This document shows, piece by piece, positions 9,853 through 18,137 of a DNA stretch of 64,000 nucleotides (positions are counted from its first letter, which is position 1; each line of letters starts with the position of its first letter). Location of the stretch: contig NZ_AP018827.1 in assembly GCF_003966695.1 (NCBI RefSeq), positions 2,358,804 through 2,422,803 of the forward strand, in the 5' to 3' direction. The translations under genes were made by a program, and so were the position numbers. Origin of the DNA: Asticcacaulis excentricus (lineage in GTDB: Bacteria > Pseudomonadota > Alphaproteobacteria > Caulobacterales > Caulobacteraceae). The notes under the pieces are model-generated. The model did no database searches and had not been told where the DNA came from. It saw nothing but the letters and a program-made list of their open reading frames with translations.

Positions 9853-10557
9853 TTACTCAGCGGCCAGGGCAGCCGAGTCGGCCTCGGTCCATAGGCCGCT
9901 CATCTTCCATTGTTGTTCCAGAACGCCCGGACCGTAGGATTTTGAGCCGCCCAGCGTCTCGGCAATGGCCTGAAGCCTCGCGCCTTCTTCGAGGTTCACA
10001 ATCGTATTGGCGAGAGCCAGAATGCCTTTGCGGCCCCAGACGGTCGAACCGCCATTGGCTTCAAGAATGGCAAAATGACCCGCGTCTTCTTCGAGGCGCT
10101 CCAGAATGAAGTTCGCTTCACCCTGACGGCGGTCGATATAGACGGGCAGTTCGCGGACCCGTGTCCAGCGTTGCACCGGCACGTAGCGGATCGTGAGCGG
10201 GCGATGCGCCTGTGACCAGGCCCCCAGATAGACCGAGTGCACGTGGCTGACGGTCGTGATGTCGTCGTGTTTGCGGAAGATGGGCAGGTAGCGCCCGCCG
10301 CCACCGGCATGGCGGGCTTCGCCGAGCAGGAGATTACCGTCGAAGTCATAGACGGCAGGTTTCAGTTCAGCGTCGGGGGCGAACGGCCCGGGGTAGCCGA
10401 TGGATACGATCAGCGGTTCGCCCGGCACACGCTCCACGAAATTGACCGTGCCCGCAGCTGAGATTGTGTGCGTGTCGCGCAGGCCGCGGAAGGCAATGGC
10501 CGCATCTTTTTTGACCTGTTCGACAAAGGCCAGAACGGTTTCAGACAGTTGAGACAT
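9853..10557 (-). CDS. Class II aldolase/adducin-family protein
   Basis: The 234-residue product belongs to the class II aldolase/adducin fold, which uses a histidine-bound divalent metal for retro-aldol, epimerase or dehydratase chemistry. The metal-site signature VSHVHSVYLGAW is present (His-x-His about 50 residues before a WTRVRELPVYI segment), together with a later GHFAILEANGG motif where family members keep a third His and a glycine loop. I start it at ATG 10557, seven bases after AAGGA, rather than at 10572. It is the last gene of the sulfur operon, 26 bases after an SsuD-like monooxygenase. A role in processing the carbon product left after desulfonation is inference; no substrate can be read. 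Confidence 0.82.
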   Translation of the reverse strand: MSQLSETVLAFVEQVKKDAAIAFRGLRDTHTISAAGTVNFVERVPGEPLIVSIGYPGPFAPDAELKPAVYDFDGNLLLGEARHAGGGGRYLPIFRKHDDITTVSHVHSVYLGAWSQAHRPLTIRYVPVQRWTRVRELPVYIDRRQGEANFILERLEEDAGHFAILEANGGSTVWGRKGILALANTIVNLEEGARLQAIAETLGGSKSYGPGVLEQQWKMSGLWTEADSAALAAE

Positions 10558-10583
10558 GGGAGTTCCTTTCAAAACAGGGAGGG

Positions 10584-11738
10584 TTATTCAGCGGCGATGG
10601 AAAAGGCGGCCTGACGGCCCCGGACGAGGGGGAGGACCTCCTCACCTACGCGGTAGGCTTCTTCGAGGTGCGGCGTCGCGGCGAGGATGAAGCTGTCGGC
10701 GCCCAGTTGGATCAGTTCATCCAAACGTTCGGCGCATTGCTCATAGGAGCCGACAATTCCAAGGGCAGGCCCGCCGCGCAGCAGCGAAAAGCCGGTCCAT
10801 AGATTTGGGCCGATGATCAGGTCGTCGTAATAGCGGGCGTCCGAGGCGCGGAAGGCGGCCTGCCGCGCGGCACCGACGGAGTCGGAAGCCTGCCGGAAAG
10901 CGTCGCTGCGTTTGTGCGCGGTGGCTTCAAACCCGGCCTTTGCGTCGGCCCAGGCCTCTTCTTCGGTGGGGCGCGCGATCAGGTCCACACGGATGGAGCA
11001 CTTGATCTTGCGACCGAGGGCGTCGGTCTTTTCCTTGACGGCGGCAAACTTGGCCTTGATCTGATCGAAGGGTTCGAGCCACGACAGGTAGAAGTCGGCA
11101 TGTTTCGACGCCGAGGCCAGAGCCGCATTCGATGAACCGGAGAAGTAGATTTCCGGCAGGTCTGTGGCGGCCAGCGGCGCGGGAAGCTGACCGTTCTCGA
11201 CGCTGTAGAAGCGACCATCATAGCTGAACGGCGCGTCTTTCCACACCCCTTTCAGGATGTCGAGAAATTCGGTTGTGCGGCCATAGCGGTCATCGTGGGC
11301 GAAGCTGTCGCCCCACCACAGTTGAGCCGGGCCTCCGCCGCCGGTGATGATGTTGAACAGCGCGCGGCCTTGCGTGGCCAGTTGCAGAGAGGCCGTCAAA
11401 CGCGCCGTTTCGACGGGGTTGATGAAGCCCGGCTGAAAAGCAATCATAAAACGGAAGGTTTTGGTTTCGCGCGCCAGATGTGACGCTATGACCCACGGAT
11501 CATCGGTCATGGGGAAGGACGGGATCAGTCCGCCATGGAAACCGGAAATTTCGGCAGCACGTGCAATCTGAGCAACGTGGTCGACATAGGTCGTGCCATC
11601 GGCCTGACCGTCGTACAGGCCCGGAGCCTGATTGCCGGGTTGAAGCGGCACCCAGTCGCCGCGCGTCAGGTTCGGATTGCGAATAGATGACGAGCAGCCG
11701 TGCGTAGGCAGCCGCCAGAAGAAGTCGATCTTGGACAT
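10584..11738 (-). CDS. SsuD-like FMNH2-dependent monooxygenase (LLM family), paralog 1
   Basis: A 384-residue luciferase-like monooxygenase close to alkanesulfonate monooxygenase SsuD. It starts FFWRLPTHG, as SsuD starts with FWFLPTHG. It keeps the nucleus GRALFNIITGG, the EIYFSGSSNAA strand and the C-terminal PHLEEAYRVGE containing the conserved Tyr. SsuD cleaves alkanesulfonates to aldehyde plus sulfite using FMNH2 from a partner reductase. By eye the position of SsuD Cys54 is not Cys here, and the catalytic His of the RLH motif reads Asp (SIRVDLI), so the substrate or chemistry probably differs, for example a sulfone or aryl sulfonate. Start ATG 11738 is supported by an AAGGAAAGG ribosome site; the longer reading to 11855 overlaps the upstream gene heavily and lacks support. 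Confidence 0.88.
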   Translation of the reverse strand: MSKIDFFWRLPTHGCSSSIRNPNLTRGDWVPLQPGNQAPGLYDGQADGTTYVDHVAQIARAAEISGFHGGLIPSFPMTDDPWVIASHLARETKTFRFMIAFQPGFINPVETARLTASLQLATQGRALFNIITGGGGPAQLWWGDSFAHDDRYGRTTEFLDILKGVWKDAPFSYDGRFYSVENGQLPAPLAATDLPEIYFSGSSNAALASASKHADFYLSWLEPFDQIKAKFAAVKEKTDALGRKIKCSIRVDLIARPTEEEAWADAKAGFEATAHKRSDAFRQASDSVGAARQAAFRASDARYYDDLIIGPNLWTGFSLLRGGPALGIVGSYEQCAERLDELIQLGADSFILAATPHLEEAYRVGEEVLPLVRGRQAAFSIAAE

Positions 11739-11751
11739 GTGTTGCCTTTCC

Positions 11752-12720
11752 TTAAGCGGCCTTGGGGTGCGCCTGCCGCAGCAAAGGCAGGACGTGTTCG
11801 CCGACGCGATAGACGGTTTCCAGACTGCGCGGCGCGAAGAGTTCGAAGCGATCAACGCCCAGATCGCTCAGCAGGGCGATGTCTTCGGCAACCGTGCGAT
11901 AGCTGCCGATCAGGGTGGCCGCATCGCCCTCAAACCCCGCGCGGCGGGCCTCAAGAGCGGCCCGCTCCCCATCGTCATGAACGAAGACGCGCGCTTTCAG
12001 CCCCACGCGCACATGGCGACCATGGTCAGCGGCCAGTGCCTTCAGCCTGCCGATGCGCGGCGCGAGATCGGGCGTGCCGAGTGGCAAGGCGTGAACATCC
12101 GCAAAGGCTGCCGACAGTGCCAGCGCGGCGTCATCCGTCCCCGAAAGTGTGATCTCCGGCAGATCGAGGCCGCTCAAGGGGCCGGCGAAGCCACCTTTGA
12201 GCACCTCAAAGAAATCGCCCTTGAAGGTGAAATCGCTCTGGCTGGCGACGCCTTTGGAGACGATCAGAAATTCCTCCAGACGACGCGAGAGGTCAGTGTC
12301 GTTCGCAAAATCACCCAGTGCCCGGCGTTCGGTCGCCTCCGGGGCAGACCTCAGCGCCCAGCCGAGGCGGTTGCGGCTATAGCGCTGGAAGGTGACGGCC
12401 TCTTTGGCCGCATAAACAGCTGATCCCTGACCGGGGCTGAACTCCGCAATCAGATGCGGGCGACGGACTTCGCGGGCGATGGCACCGACGACGATCCACG
12501 GCGCGACACCGTTGCGGTCATCGGGGGCAATCAGGCCGTCAAAGCCCGTCAGTTCGGCGGCCCGCGCCACCTGAGCCAGATAGTCGAACAGGCTATAAAC
12601 GCTGCCGCGCGGGTCACTGATTGTGGCATTGGCCACGGGTTTGTTATCGCGGCTGAAGCCGTCGAAGGCGGCGGATCGGTCATCACCTGCCGTCGGTAGG
12701 CGCCAGTAGAATTGGGTCAT
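11752..12720 (-). CDS. Short SsuD-like monooxygenase (LLM family), paralog 2
   Basis: A 322-residue luciferase-like monooxygenase that shares the FYWRLPTAG start, the DYLAQVARAAELTGFDG helix, the LPEITLSGTDDAA strand and the TVYRVGEHVLPLL end with its downstream neighbour, but is about 60 residues shorter, mainly in the insertion before the C-terminus. The SsuD catalytic RLH motif reads GLKARVF here, so neither the Arg nor the His appears conserved by eye. The Tyr of YRVGE is kept. It could be a second monooxygenase of a two-step oxidation (compare DszA/DszC in the 4S pathway) or a non-catalytic partner of paralog 1. The start at 12720 lies eight bases past the previous stop. Confidence 0.82.
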   Translation of the reverse strand: MTQFYWRLPTAGDDRSAAFDGFSRDNKPVANATISDPRGSVYSLFDYLAQVARAAELTGFDGLIAPDDRNGVAPWIVVGAIAREVRRPHLIAEFSPGQGSAVYAAKEAVTFQRYSRNRLGWALRSAPEATERRALGDFANDTDLSRRLEEFLIVSKGVASQSDFTFKGDFFEVLKGGFAGPLSGLDLPEITLSGTDDAALALSAAFADVHALPLGTPDLAPRIGRLKALAADHGRHVRVGLKARVFVHDDGERAALEARRAGFEGDAATLIGSYRTVAEDIALLSDLGVDRFELFAPRSLETVYRVGEHVLPLLRQAHPKAA

Positions 12721-12728
12721 GGATAGTC

Positions 12729-13784
12729 TCAAACCGTTTCAAGGGGTTGCAGGGGAAGGGCGAGGTCTGGAGCCTCGCGGGCGGCCTTGAGCGCCGATCC
12801 GTCGATCCATTGACCGACATCAACAGGGGCTTCGATCAGCCGATGGCGGAAGAGGAAGTCGGCCTGATCCTGAAAAGCGGCGACGCGCTCAGGCGACAGA
12901 GAGACGTCGAAACTCCTGGCCAGTTTTTCGCCATATCCGGCGCGCACGGCGTCGGGCGTCGTGCCGGTTTCAGAGGCGATGATGTCGGCCACTCGCTGTG
13001 GGTTGGCGCGCGCCCAGTCGGAGGCCTGATCTATGATGCGCAGGTAAAGAGCGATCAGTTCGGGGTGATCGTTGAGAAAATGCCGGTGCACTGTGATGGG
13101 GCGGGGCGTGCCGTTATTGATGCGCAGCACCGGATCAGACAGCGTGTTGAGATCCAGTACCACCTCAAGCCCGTGCTTGGCCTGCAAGGCGACGGCGGGC
13201 GCGCCCTTGGCATAGATCAGATCGACTTCGCCCGAAAGCAGGGCGTCTTCACTGGCCGAAGACCAGGTGCCGCCCCGTCGCTGACCATTCCAGTTGACTT
13301 CCGGAGCGTGCAGGTCCTTCAGCGTGACGTCATCAAGCGTCAGACCGTGAAGTTTCAGCGCTGTTTCGTATCCGCGCAGCGCCATAGCCCGCCAGATATC
13401 GACGGCACCGGGGGCATTCGACAGACCGAGCACCTTGCCTTTCAGGGCATCAGGGGTGAGGCCACTGCCCGGACGCGCCAGCAGAAGCTGGGTTTCATCG
13501 ACCCAGGTCAAACCGACCACCACCGTATTGTCGTGCCCTTTGGCACGAGCCCAGAAGGCCGGGACGTTGCCGCCTTCGCGGAAGAGGGTGCGCAGATCAT
13601 GGTAGAAGTGCTGCGAGCGCAGCTTGGGGTCGGTGGTATCCTGAAGCGTCTGAGTGCGGAAACCGCGCGCAGTAAAGGCCTGATCGAACCAGCCATGATG
13701 CAGGGCAATGGCTGTGGCCGTCGGAACGGGGCAACGGGTGATCCATACCGTGTCGGCGGGCACCAGCGGGGGCAGAAGCGTCAT
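12729..13784 (-). CDS. DszB-like desulfinase candidate (binding-protein fold), paralog 1
   Basis: A 351-residue protein of the type-2 periplasmic-binding-protein fold that would normally be annotated as an ABC transporter substrate-binding protein. It has no signal peptide or lipobox and so should be cytoplasmic. DszB, the aromatic sulfinate desulfinase of the 4S pathway, is a cytoplasmic enzyme of this fold with active-site Cys27, His60, Arg70 and Gly73. Here the DszB-type CPVP motif gives C18, and H59, R69 and G72 (SQHFYHDLRTLFREGGNVP) keep the same His-to-Arg and Arg-to-Gly spacing. A C-S bond-cleaving hydrolase releasing sulfite from a sulfinate is therefore the favoured role, fitting the two adjacent monooxygenases. 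Catalysis is inference from the motif. It overlaps the nitroreductase gene by one base. Confidence 0.75.
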   Translation of the reverse strand: MTLLPPLVPADTVWITRCPVPTATAIALHHGWFDQAFTARGFRTQTLQDTTDPKLRSQHFYHDLRTLFREGGNVPAFWARAKGHDNTVVVGLTWVDETQLLLARPGSGLTPDALKGKVLGLSNAPGAVDIWRAMALRGYETALKLHGLTLDDVTLKDLHAPEVNWNGQRRGGTWSSASEDALLSGEVDLIYAKGAPAVALQAKHGLEVVLDLNTLSDPVLRINNGTPRPITVHRHFLNDHPELIALYLRIIDQASDWARANPQRVADIIASETGTTPDAVRAGYGEKLARSFDVSLSPERVAAFQDQADFLFRHRLIEAPVDVGQWIDGSALKAAREAPDLALPLQPLETV

Positions 13785-14386
13785 CAGGGTTCTCCTCTGA
13801 AACGGCCTTCGTGAACGAAGGTCTCAAACGGGCGGCGCGCGGAAGGGGCTTCCTGCGCGTGGAAGGTTTCGGGCAGGTCGTGCAGCGGGCCGCGCCGACC
13901 AACGGCGACGGCCACGTGGACGGCGAAATTGGCGGTGAGGCCAAGGGCTGCGGGTGCGGCGGCGCGGTCGAAGCCGCCTATGGCGCGGGCACTCAGGCCC
14001 AAAAGATGCGCCTGATGGGCAAAGGCGGCCCAGGCGGCTCCTGCATCAAAGGCATGGCTGCCGACCTCTACGGTTTGACCGTTAAAGACAAAATCCGTGC
14101 GAGAAAGGACGAAGACCAAAGCGGCCGACCGGCGGGCCCAGCTCTGGTTCTTGGCATTGAGCAGGGACAGCAAGGCGTCAAATTCGGGCGTCTCGCGGTG
14201 GGCATAGACGAAGCGCACCGGCTGCGCGTTGAAGCCCGACGGAGCCCAGCGCGCGGCTTCGAAACAGGTATTCAGTTCTGCATCGGAAATCGCTTCGCCG
14301 CTGAGGGCGCGGCTGGACCAGCGTTCGACAAAGGCCGGGTCAACCGGGAAGGCCGCACGGCGGGCGGTGGTGTCGTCAAAGCTCAT
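13784..14386 (-). CDS. Nitroreductase-family flavoprotein
   Basis: A 200-residue nitroreductase-fold protein with the typical first motif RWSSRALSGEAI, the FMN-binding AARWAPSGFNAQPVRFVY segment, and a later glycine-rich strand (AIGGFDRAA). Family members are FMN-dependent NAD(P)H oxidoreductases. In this operon, between an ABC transporter and LLM monooxygenases that need reduced FMN, supplying FMNH2 is a plausible role and would replace the missing SsuE-type reductase. A direct action on an aromatic substrate cannot be excluded. It overlaps the ATPase gene upstream by four bases and the DszB-like gene downstream by one base, so it is firmly part of the transcript. Confidence 0.82.
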   Translation of the reverse strand: MSFDDTTARRAAFPVDPAFVERWSSRALSGEAISDAELNTCFEAARWAPSGFNAQPVRFVYAHRETPEFDALLSLLNAKNQSWARRSAALVFVLSRTDFVFNGQTVEVGSHAFDAGAAWAAFAHQAHLLGLSARAIGGFDRAAAPAALGLTANFAVHVAVAVGRRGPLHDLPETFHAQEAPSARRPFETFVHEGRFRGEP

Positions 14387-15225
14387 CTGGGCTCTCCCTT
14401 GTGCAGGGGAACGACGGTCGCGTTATCTTCTGGGGTTTCGGTCAATTCAGCGATGATTTCGTCTTTCAGCCGGTGCAGAACGGGCGAAGCGCGATCACGC
14501 GGATGTGGCAGCTCGACATCGACCGTGTGGACGATGCGGCCGGGATTGGCCTGCATGACGACGACGCGATCCCCCAGATAAAGCGCTTCTTCGACATCGT
14601 GGGTAATCATGATCATGGTGGCCCCGCTGGCCAGCCAGATGCGCTGAAGCTCCTTTTGCAGGTGAATGCGCGTCAGGGCATCCAACGCCCCGAACGGCTC
14701 GTCCAGCAGCAGGACCTTGGGCTCATTGACCAGTGCGCGGGCGATGGCGGCCCGCTGCGCCATGCCGCCCGACAACTGATGCGGCCAGGCCTTTTCAAAG
14801 CCCTTCAGACCGACGAGCGCAATGTGTTCGGCGACCAGCTTGGCTTTGGCGGCCTTTGACAAGGGCCGGTTGGTCAGGGCGAGCGCGATATTGTCTTCCA
14901 ACGTCATCCACGGAAAGAGCCGGTGATCCTGAAACACCAGCCCGCGTTCCAGCGAGGTGCCGACGACACGCTGTCCATCGAGCGTAATCGTCCCCTCATA
15001 GGCATCATCGAGCCCCGCGATCAGACGCAGCAGCGTGGACTTGCCGCAGCCGGACGGCCCGACTATGGAGACGAACTCGCCGGGATTGACGCTGAGGTCG
15101 AACCCCGCCAGCACCTTCAGTTCACGATCCCGGAAATTGAACTGCTTGCGTATGCCTTTGAGCGTAAGGGCTCCGGTTTGACGGGGCGGCGCACCGGTAA
15201 GGCTGGACGGAGAAACATAGTCCAT
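14383..15225 (-). CDS. ABC transporter ATPase, sulfonate/nitrate/taurine type
   Basis: The 280-residue ATP-binding subunit powers the adjacent permeases. Walker A is GPSGCGKSTLL, the signature loop LSGGMAQRAAIARAL is close to the SsuB/TauB/NrtD type, Walker B is LLLDEPFGALD, and the switch His is in MITHDVEEA. The N-terminal 20 residues ahead of the NBD are low complexity. The gene lies ten bases after the second permease and its stop overlaps the nitroreductase start (ATGA). Together with the permeases and lipoprotein it forms a complete importer for an organosulfur compound or similar anion. Confidence 0.94.
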   Translation of the reverse strand: MDYVSPSSLTGAPPRQTGALTLKGIRKQFNFRDRELKVLAGFDLSVNPGEFVSIVGPSGCGKSTLLRLIAGLDDAYEGTITLDGQRVVGTSLERGLVFQDHRLFPWMTLEDNIALALTNRPLSKAAKAKLVAEHIALVGLKGFEKAWPHQLSGGMAQRAAIARALVNEPKVLLLDEPFGALDALTRIHLQKELQRIWLASGATMIMITHDVEEALYLGDRVVVMQANPGRIVHTVDVELPHPRDRASPVLHRLKDEIIAELTETPEDNATVVPLHKGEPR

Positions 15226-15234
15226 TGGTAACTC

Positions 15235-16014
15235 CTAAAGGCGGACACTGCGCCAACTGAGAAGGCGCTGGCTGAGTTGACGGATGAGGGCGTTGAGCAG
15301 AAAACCGGTAAGGCCGACGAACAGAACGCAGACCAGCACGACGTCGAGCCGGGCCTGAAGCTGGGCCTGTTGCATCATCGCACCCAGGCCGAAACCCGAA
15401 GAGAACAGCAGTTCCACGCCGATGGTCGCGATCCAGGTAAAGGCCAGCGCCTGAAACAGGCCGGTAAACACAGACGGTAAGGCGGCCGGCCACCGCACCC
15501 GCCAGAAGGTCTGCCATGCATTGAGGCGATAGATGCGGCTGACATCGAGCAGGCGCGCCTCGGCCTGTTTCAGGCCCTCAAAGGTGAACAGAACCGTCGG
15601 ATAGAAGGCGGATAAGGCGACGATGATCAGCTTGGCGCCATCGCCAGACCCGAACCACAGCCCGATCAGAGGCAACCAGCCAAGGATCGGCACCTGACGC
15701 AGGCTGTTATAAAGCGGGGACACGGCCCATTCGACGGGTTTGGACAGGCCCATGACCGTGCCTACGGCCATGCCGATGCTGCCGCCGATCAGCAATCCGG
15801 CAAAGGCGCGCCCAAGGCTGGCGAGATAGGCGCTGCCCAGTTCACCGGAGCCGAAGGTATCGCTCAAGGCCTGACCGATCTGGGCAAAGGAGACGTAGGC
15901 GAGCGCTTGTGCGCCGTCCTGAGCCGACTGATGGTCCCACCACAGGAAGAACAGCACCGGTGGAAGAAATCCGATCAGAGGCAGAAGCGTCCTGACGTTG
16001 AAGATTTTGGACAT
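15235..16014 (-). CDS. ABC transporter permease, SsuC-like, paralog 2
   Basis: A 259-residue inner-membrane permease of the sulfonate/nitrate/taurine class, starting at ATG 16014 (MSKIFNVRTLLPLIGF). A longer reading to 16098 would run deep into the upstream permease and is not supported. About six membrane helices are visible, and the EAA loop that contacts the ATPase appears as LKQAEARLLDVSRIYRLN. It follows the other permease with one base between stop and start. Two different permeases suggest a heterodimeric channel rather than the SsuC homodimer. Confidence 0.92.
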   Translation of the reverse strand: MSKIFNVRTLLPLIGFLPPVLFFLWWDHQSAQDGAQALAYVSFAQIGQALSDTFGSGELGSAYLASLGRAFAGLLIGGSIGMAVGTVMGLSKPVEWAVSPLYNSLRQVPILGWLPLIGLWFGSGDGAKLIIVALSAFYPTVLFTFEGLKQAEARLLDVSRIYRLNAWQTFWRVRWPAALPSVFTGLFQALAFTWIATIGVELLFSSGFGLGAMMQQAQLQARLDVVLVCVLFVGLTGFLLNALIRQLSQRLLSWRSVRL

Positions 16015-16015
16015 G

Positions 16016-16816
16016 CTACGCCGCCTTCCAGCGCAGAGCATGCGCTTGCAGAAGCTGAAACAGTCGATCAAGCGCGAAGCCGATAACGCCGGCGACAATC
16101 ACGCCCGCCATGACGATGTCGAGGCGGAACATCTGTCGTCCCATCTCCATCATCTGCCCCAGACCGGAGTCGGCGACGATCAGTTCCGCCGCCACCAGCA
16201 CCAGCCAGGCGCGGGTCAGGCTGAGGCGCACGCCGGCGAGAATATGGGGCAGGGTGGCGGGGATCAGTATGCGGGTGACCAGCATCCAGGGCGGTGTCCG
16301 GTACAGGGCGGCGACCTCAAAATGAGCGCGCGGCAGGCCCTTGACGCTGTCGTAGGCCGCAAGCGCCACCGGGAAAAAGGCGGCCTTGGCGATGACGACG
16401 ATCTTGAACAAATCGTCGATACCCAGCAGCAGGATCAGCATGGGGATGAAGGCCAGAACCGGCACCTGACGCACGGCCTGAAAGGTCGGGCCGAACAGCC
16501 GCTCGACCGTCTTCGACAGCGCCATCACCAGCCCGAACAGCAGGCCGAGCGCGGTGCCGCTGCCGAACCCCCAGACCAGCCGGTTCAGGCTTTCGGACAG
16601 ATGGCGCTGGAGCTCGCCCGTCCGGATGATTTCAACGAAAGCGGCAAGAACCGCCGCTGGGGAAACGAGGACTTCGGGCGGGAATATCCGCAACGCCGTG
16701 ATCGTCTGCCACAGAAGCAGCAGCGCCAGAGGCGAGCCGACCGACAGGATCAGTCGCCAGTTTGTCCCTTCGGCTTGCTTGAGTCGTAGCCGCAGCAGGA
16801 GATCAGGCTGGGTCAT
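16016..16816 (-). CDS. ABC transporter permease, SsuC-like, paralog 1
   Basis: A 266-residue permease with about six membrane helices (first at residues 22-42, LILSVGSPLALLLLWQTI) and the conserved EAA-type loop SVKGLPRAHFEVAALYRT. It is homologous to the downstream permease and belongs to the nitrate/sulfonate/bicarbonate permease family. Its start overlaps the end of the MFS gene by 14 bases, and it is followed after one base by the second permease. The pair with the ATPase and lipoprotein gives a full import system. Confidence 0.92.
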   Translation of the reverse strand: MTQPDLLLRLRLKQAEGTNWRLILSVGSPLALLLLWQTITALRIFPPEVLVSPAAVLAAFVEIIRTGELQRHLSESLNRLVWGFGSGTALGLLFGLVMALSKTVERLFGPTFQAVRQVPVLAFIPMLILLLGIDDLFKIVVIAKAAFFPVALAAYDSVKGLPRAHFEVAALYRTPPWMLVTRILIPATLPHILAGVRLSLTRAWLVLVAAELIVADSGLGQMMEMGRQMFRLDIVMAGVIVAGVIGFALDRLFQLLQAHALRWKAA

Positions 16817-18137
16817 GGGGAGCGCCTTTGACGAGGAAGAAGAGGAGGGCTGCGGCCAGCCACAGAACCGGCAACCACAGGAGGTAAATCGCCTGTACCG
16901 CCACAGCCTTGGAGACGAAGCCGCCGCTGAGCGCGCCGAGCGTTGATCCGGTCATGGACGACAGGTTGTAAAGGCCGGAAATCTTGGACTTTTCGCCGGG
17001 ATGGTGGCTGAGCAGACGCATATTGACGAGGTGGACGAGGGCACTACCGGCGCTCAGAAGCACAGCCCCGAGGGCCAGTTGGACAAAGCCCTGTGCTGTC
17101 CCCAGCGTGATCAGTGCCGCCGTGGCCAGTAACAGGCCAGCACTGTAAGCGGCCCACTTATTCAGCCCCTGCGTCAGACGCCCACCCAGGAACAGAGCGA
17201 GGACCGTCATGGCCCCGTGGCAGAGCATGACGTGCACGCCGTCCTCTTTGGAAAGCCCGTTAAGATGACTGGCCACGACGATGATGAAACTGGCAAACAG
17301 GGAGCCGGTCGCCGAAGAGATGAACTCGATCAGGCACGACTCCGACACGTCCCGATGCTTCAGCAGGCTACGCGCTTCGCTCAGAATGTGTTTGGCCGAC
17401 AAGGATTTATCGGTGGCGGGCGCTTCATCGGTGAAGAAGAACAGAGAGCCGATCGCCATGATGCCGAACAGACCAGCGATGATGGCGAACACCCAGGGGT
17501 AGCTCAGGTGCGGCACCAGCAACGTCGCCAGAGCCGGACCAACCAGCGCCATACCGGCGGTCAGGGCCCCGCGGTACCACCCGGCCTTACCAAGGCCGAT
17601 ACGGTGCAATTGCGCCAGAAAGGTCGAGTTCATCGAGACGATGCGGAAGGGGATGCACAGGCCGATCGACAGTCGGGCGATGGCCAGCCCAACCCAACTG
17701 CTTGCAAAGGGTATAAACAGATTGGCGATCAAAGGGCCTGTGGAAGCGATGGCATAGACGCGGCGCGCTCCGAAGCGGGCGATGATAAAGCCCGCGGGCA
17801 CGGTGACCAGCACCATCCCGATCGACTCCATGGCCATGATCAGGCCGATTTCAAAAGGTTGCGCGCCGATCGACAGGGCAAAGAACTGCGTCACGACCTT
17901 CGCAAGGCCGATGGAAACCCCGCTGAGCAAGGCCAGCGAGGAAAAGCCGGTCAGGAACAGCCAGGGGGAGGACGCCAATTTTGCTGTCGTCGGGCCATCC
18001 CCCACATTCGGTTCTGAGGGAAGGGCGGGTTTAGTCGGCGCAAGACTAAATTCCGCTATTAACCCCACCCCCCGCCTTTCGGCTGGGCCGTCCTCTGAAG
18101 TCAGGGGACGGGCTGAACGCTCTGCATTAAGGCTCAT
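16803..18137 (-). CDS. MFS transporter with unusual N-terminal extension
   Basis: A 444-residue major-facilitator protein with about twelve membrane helices. The MFS loop 2-3 motif appears as AGFIIARFGARR, and a second-half repeat is visible around GGRLTQGLNK. The first 55 residues are hydrophilic and Pro/Ser/Glu rich. Their DNA contains a palindrome (18081-18114) of the kind found in intergenic repeats, so part of this tail may come from a repeat captured in frame. The ATG at 18137 overlaps the lipoprotein stop by four bases, favouring this start. Inside a sulfur operon it may export the desulfurised carbon skeleton or sulfite, or import the substrate. Direction cannot be read. Confidence 0.85.
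   Translation of the reverse strand: MSLNAERSARPLTSEDGPAERRGVGLIAEFSLAPTKPALPSEPNVGDGPTTAKLASSPWLFLTGFSSLALLSGVSIGLAKVVTQFFALSIGAQPFEIGLIMAMESIGMVLVTVPAGFIIARFGARRVYAIASTGPLIANLFIPFASSWVGLAIARLSIGLCIPFRIVSMNSTFLAQLHRIGLGKAGWYRGALTAGMALVGPALATLLVPHLSYPWVFAIIAGLFGIMAIGSLFFFTDEAPATDKSLSAKHILSEARSLLKHRDVSESCLIEFISSATGSLFASFIIVVASHLNGLSKEDGVHVMLCHGAMTVLALFLGGRLTQGLNKWAAYSAGLLLATAALITLGTAQGFVQLALGAVLLSAGSALVHLVNMRLLSHHPGEKSKISGLYNLSSMTGSTLGALSGGFVSKAVAVQAIYLLWLPVLWLAAALLFFLVKGAPHDPA

Noticed and set aside
12729..13784. Ordinary periplasmic substrate-binding protein
   Set aside because: There is no signal peptide or lipobox, a separate lipoprotein already fills that role in the operon, and the DszB-type Cys/His/Arg/Gly set is present.
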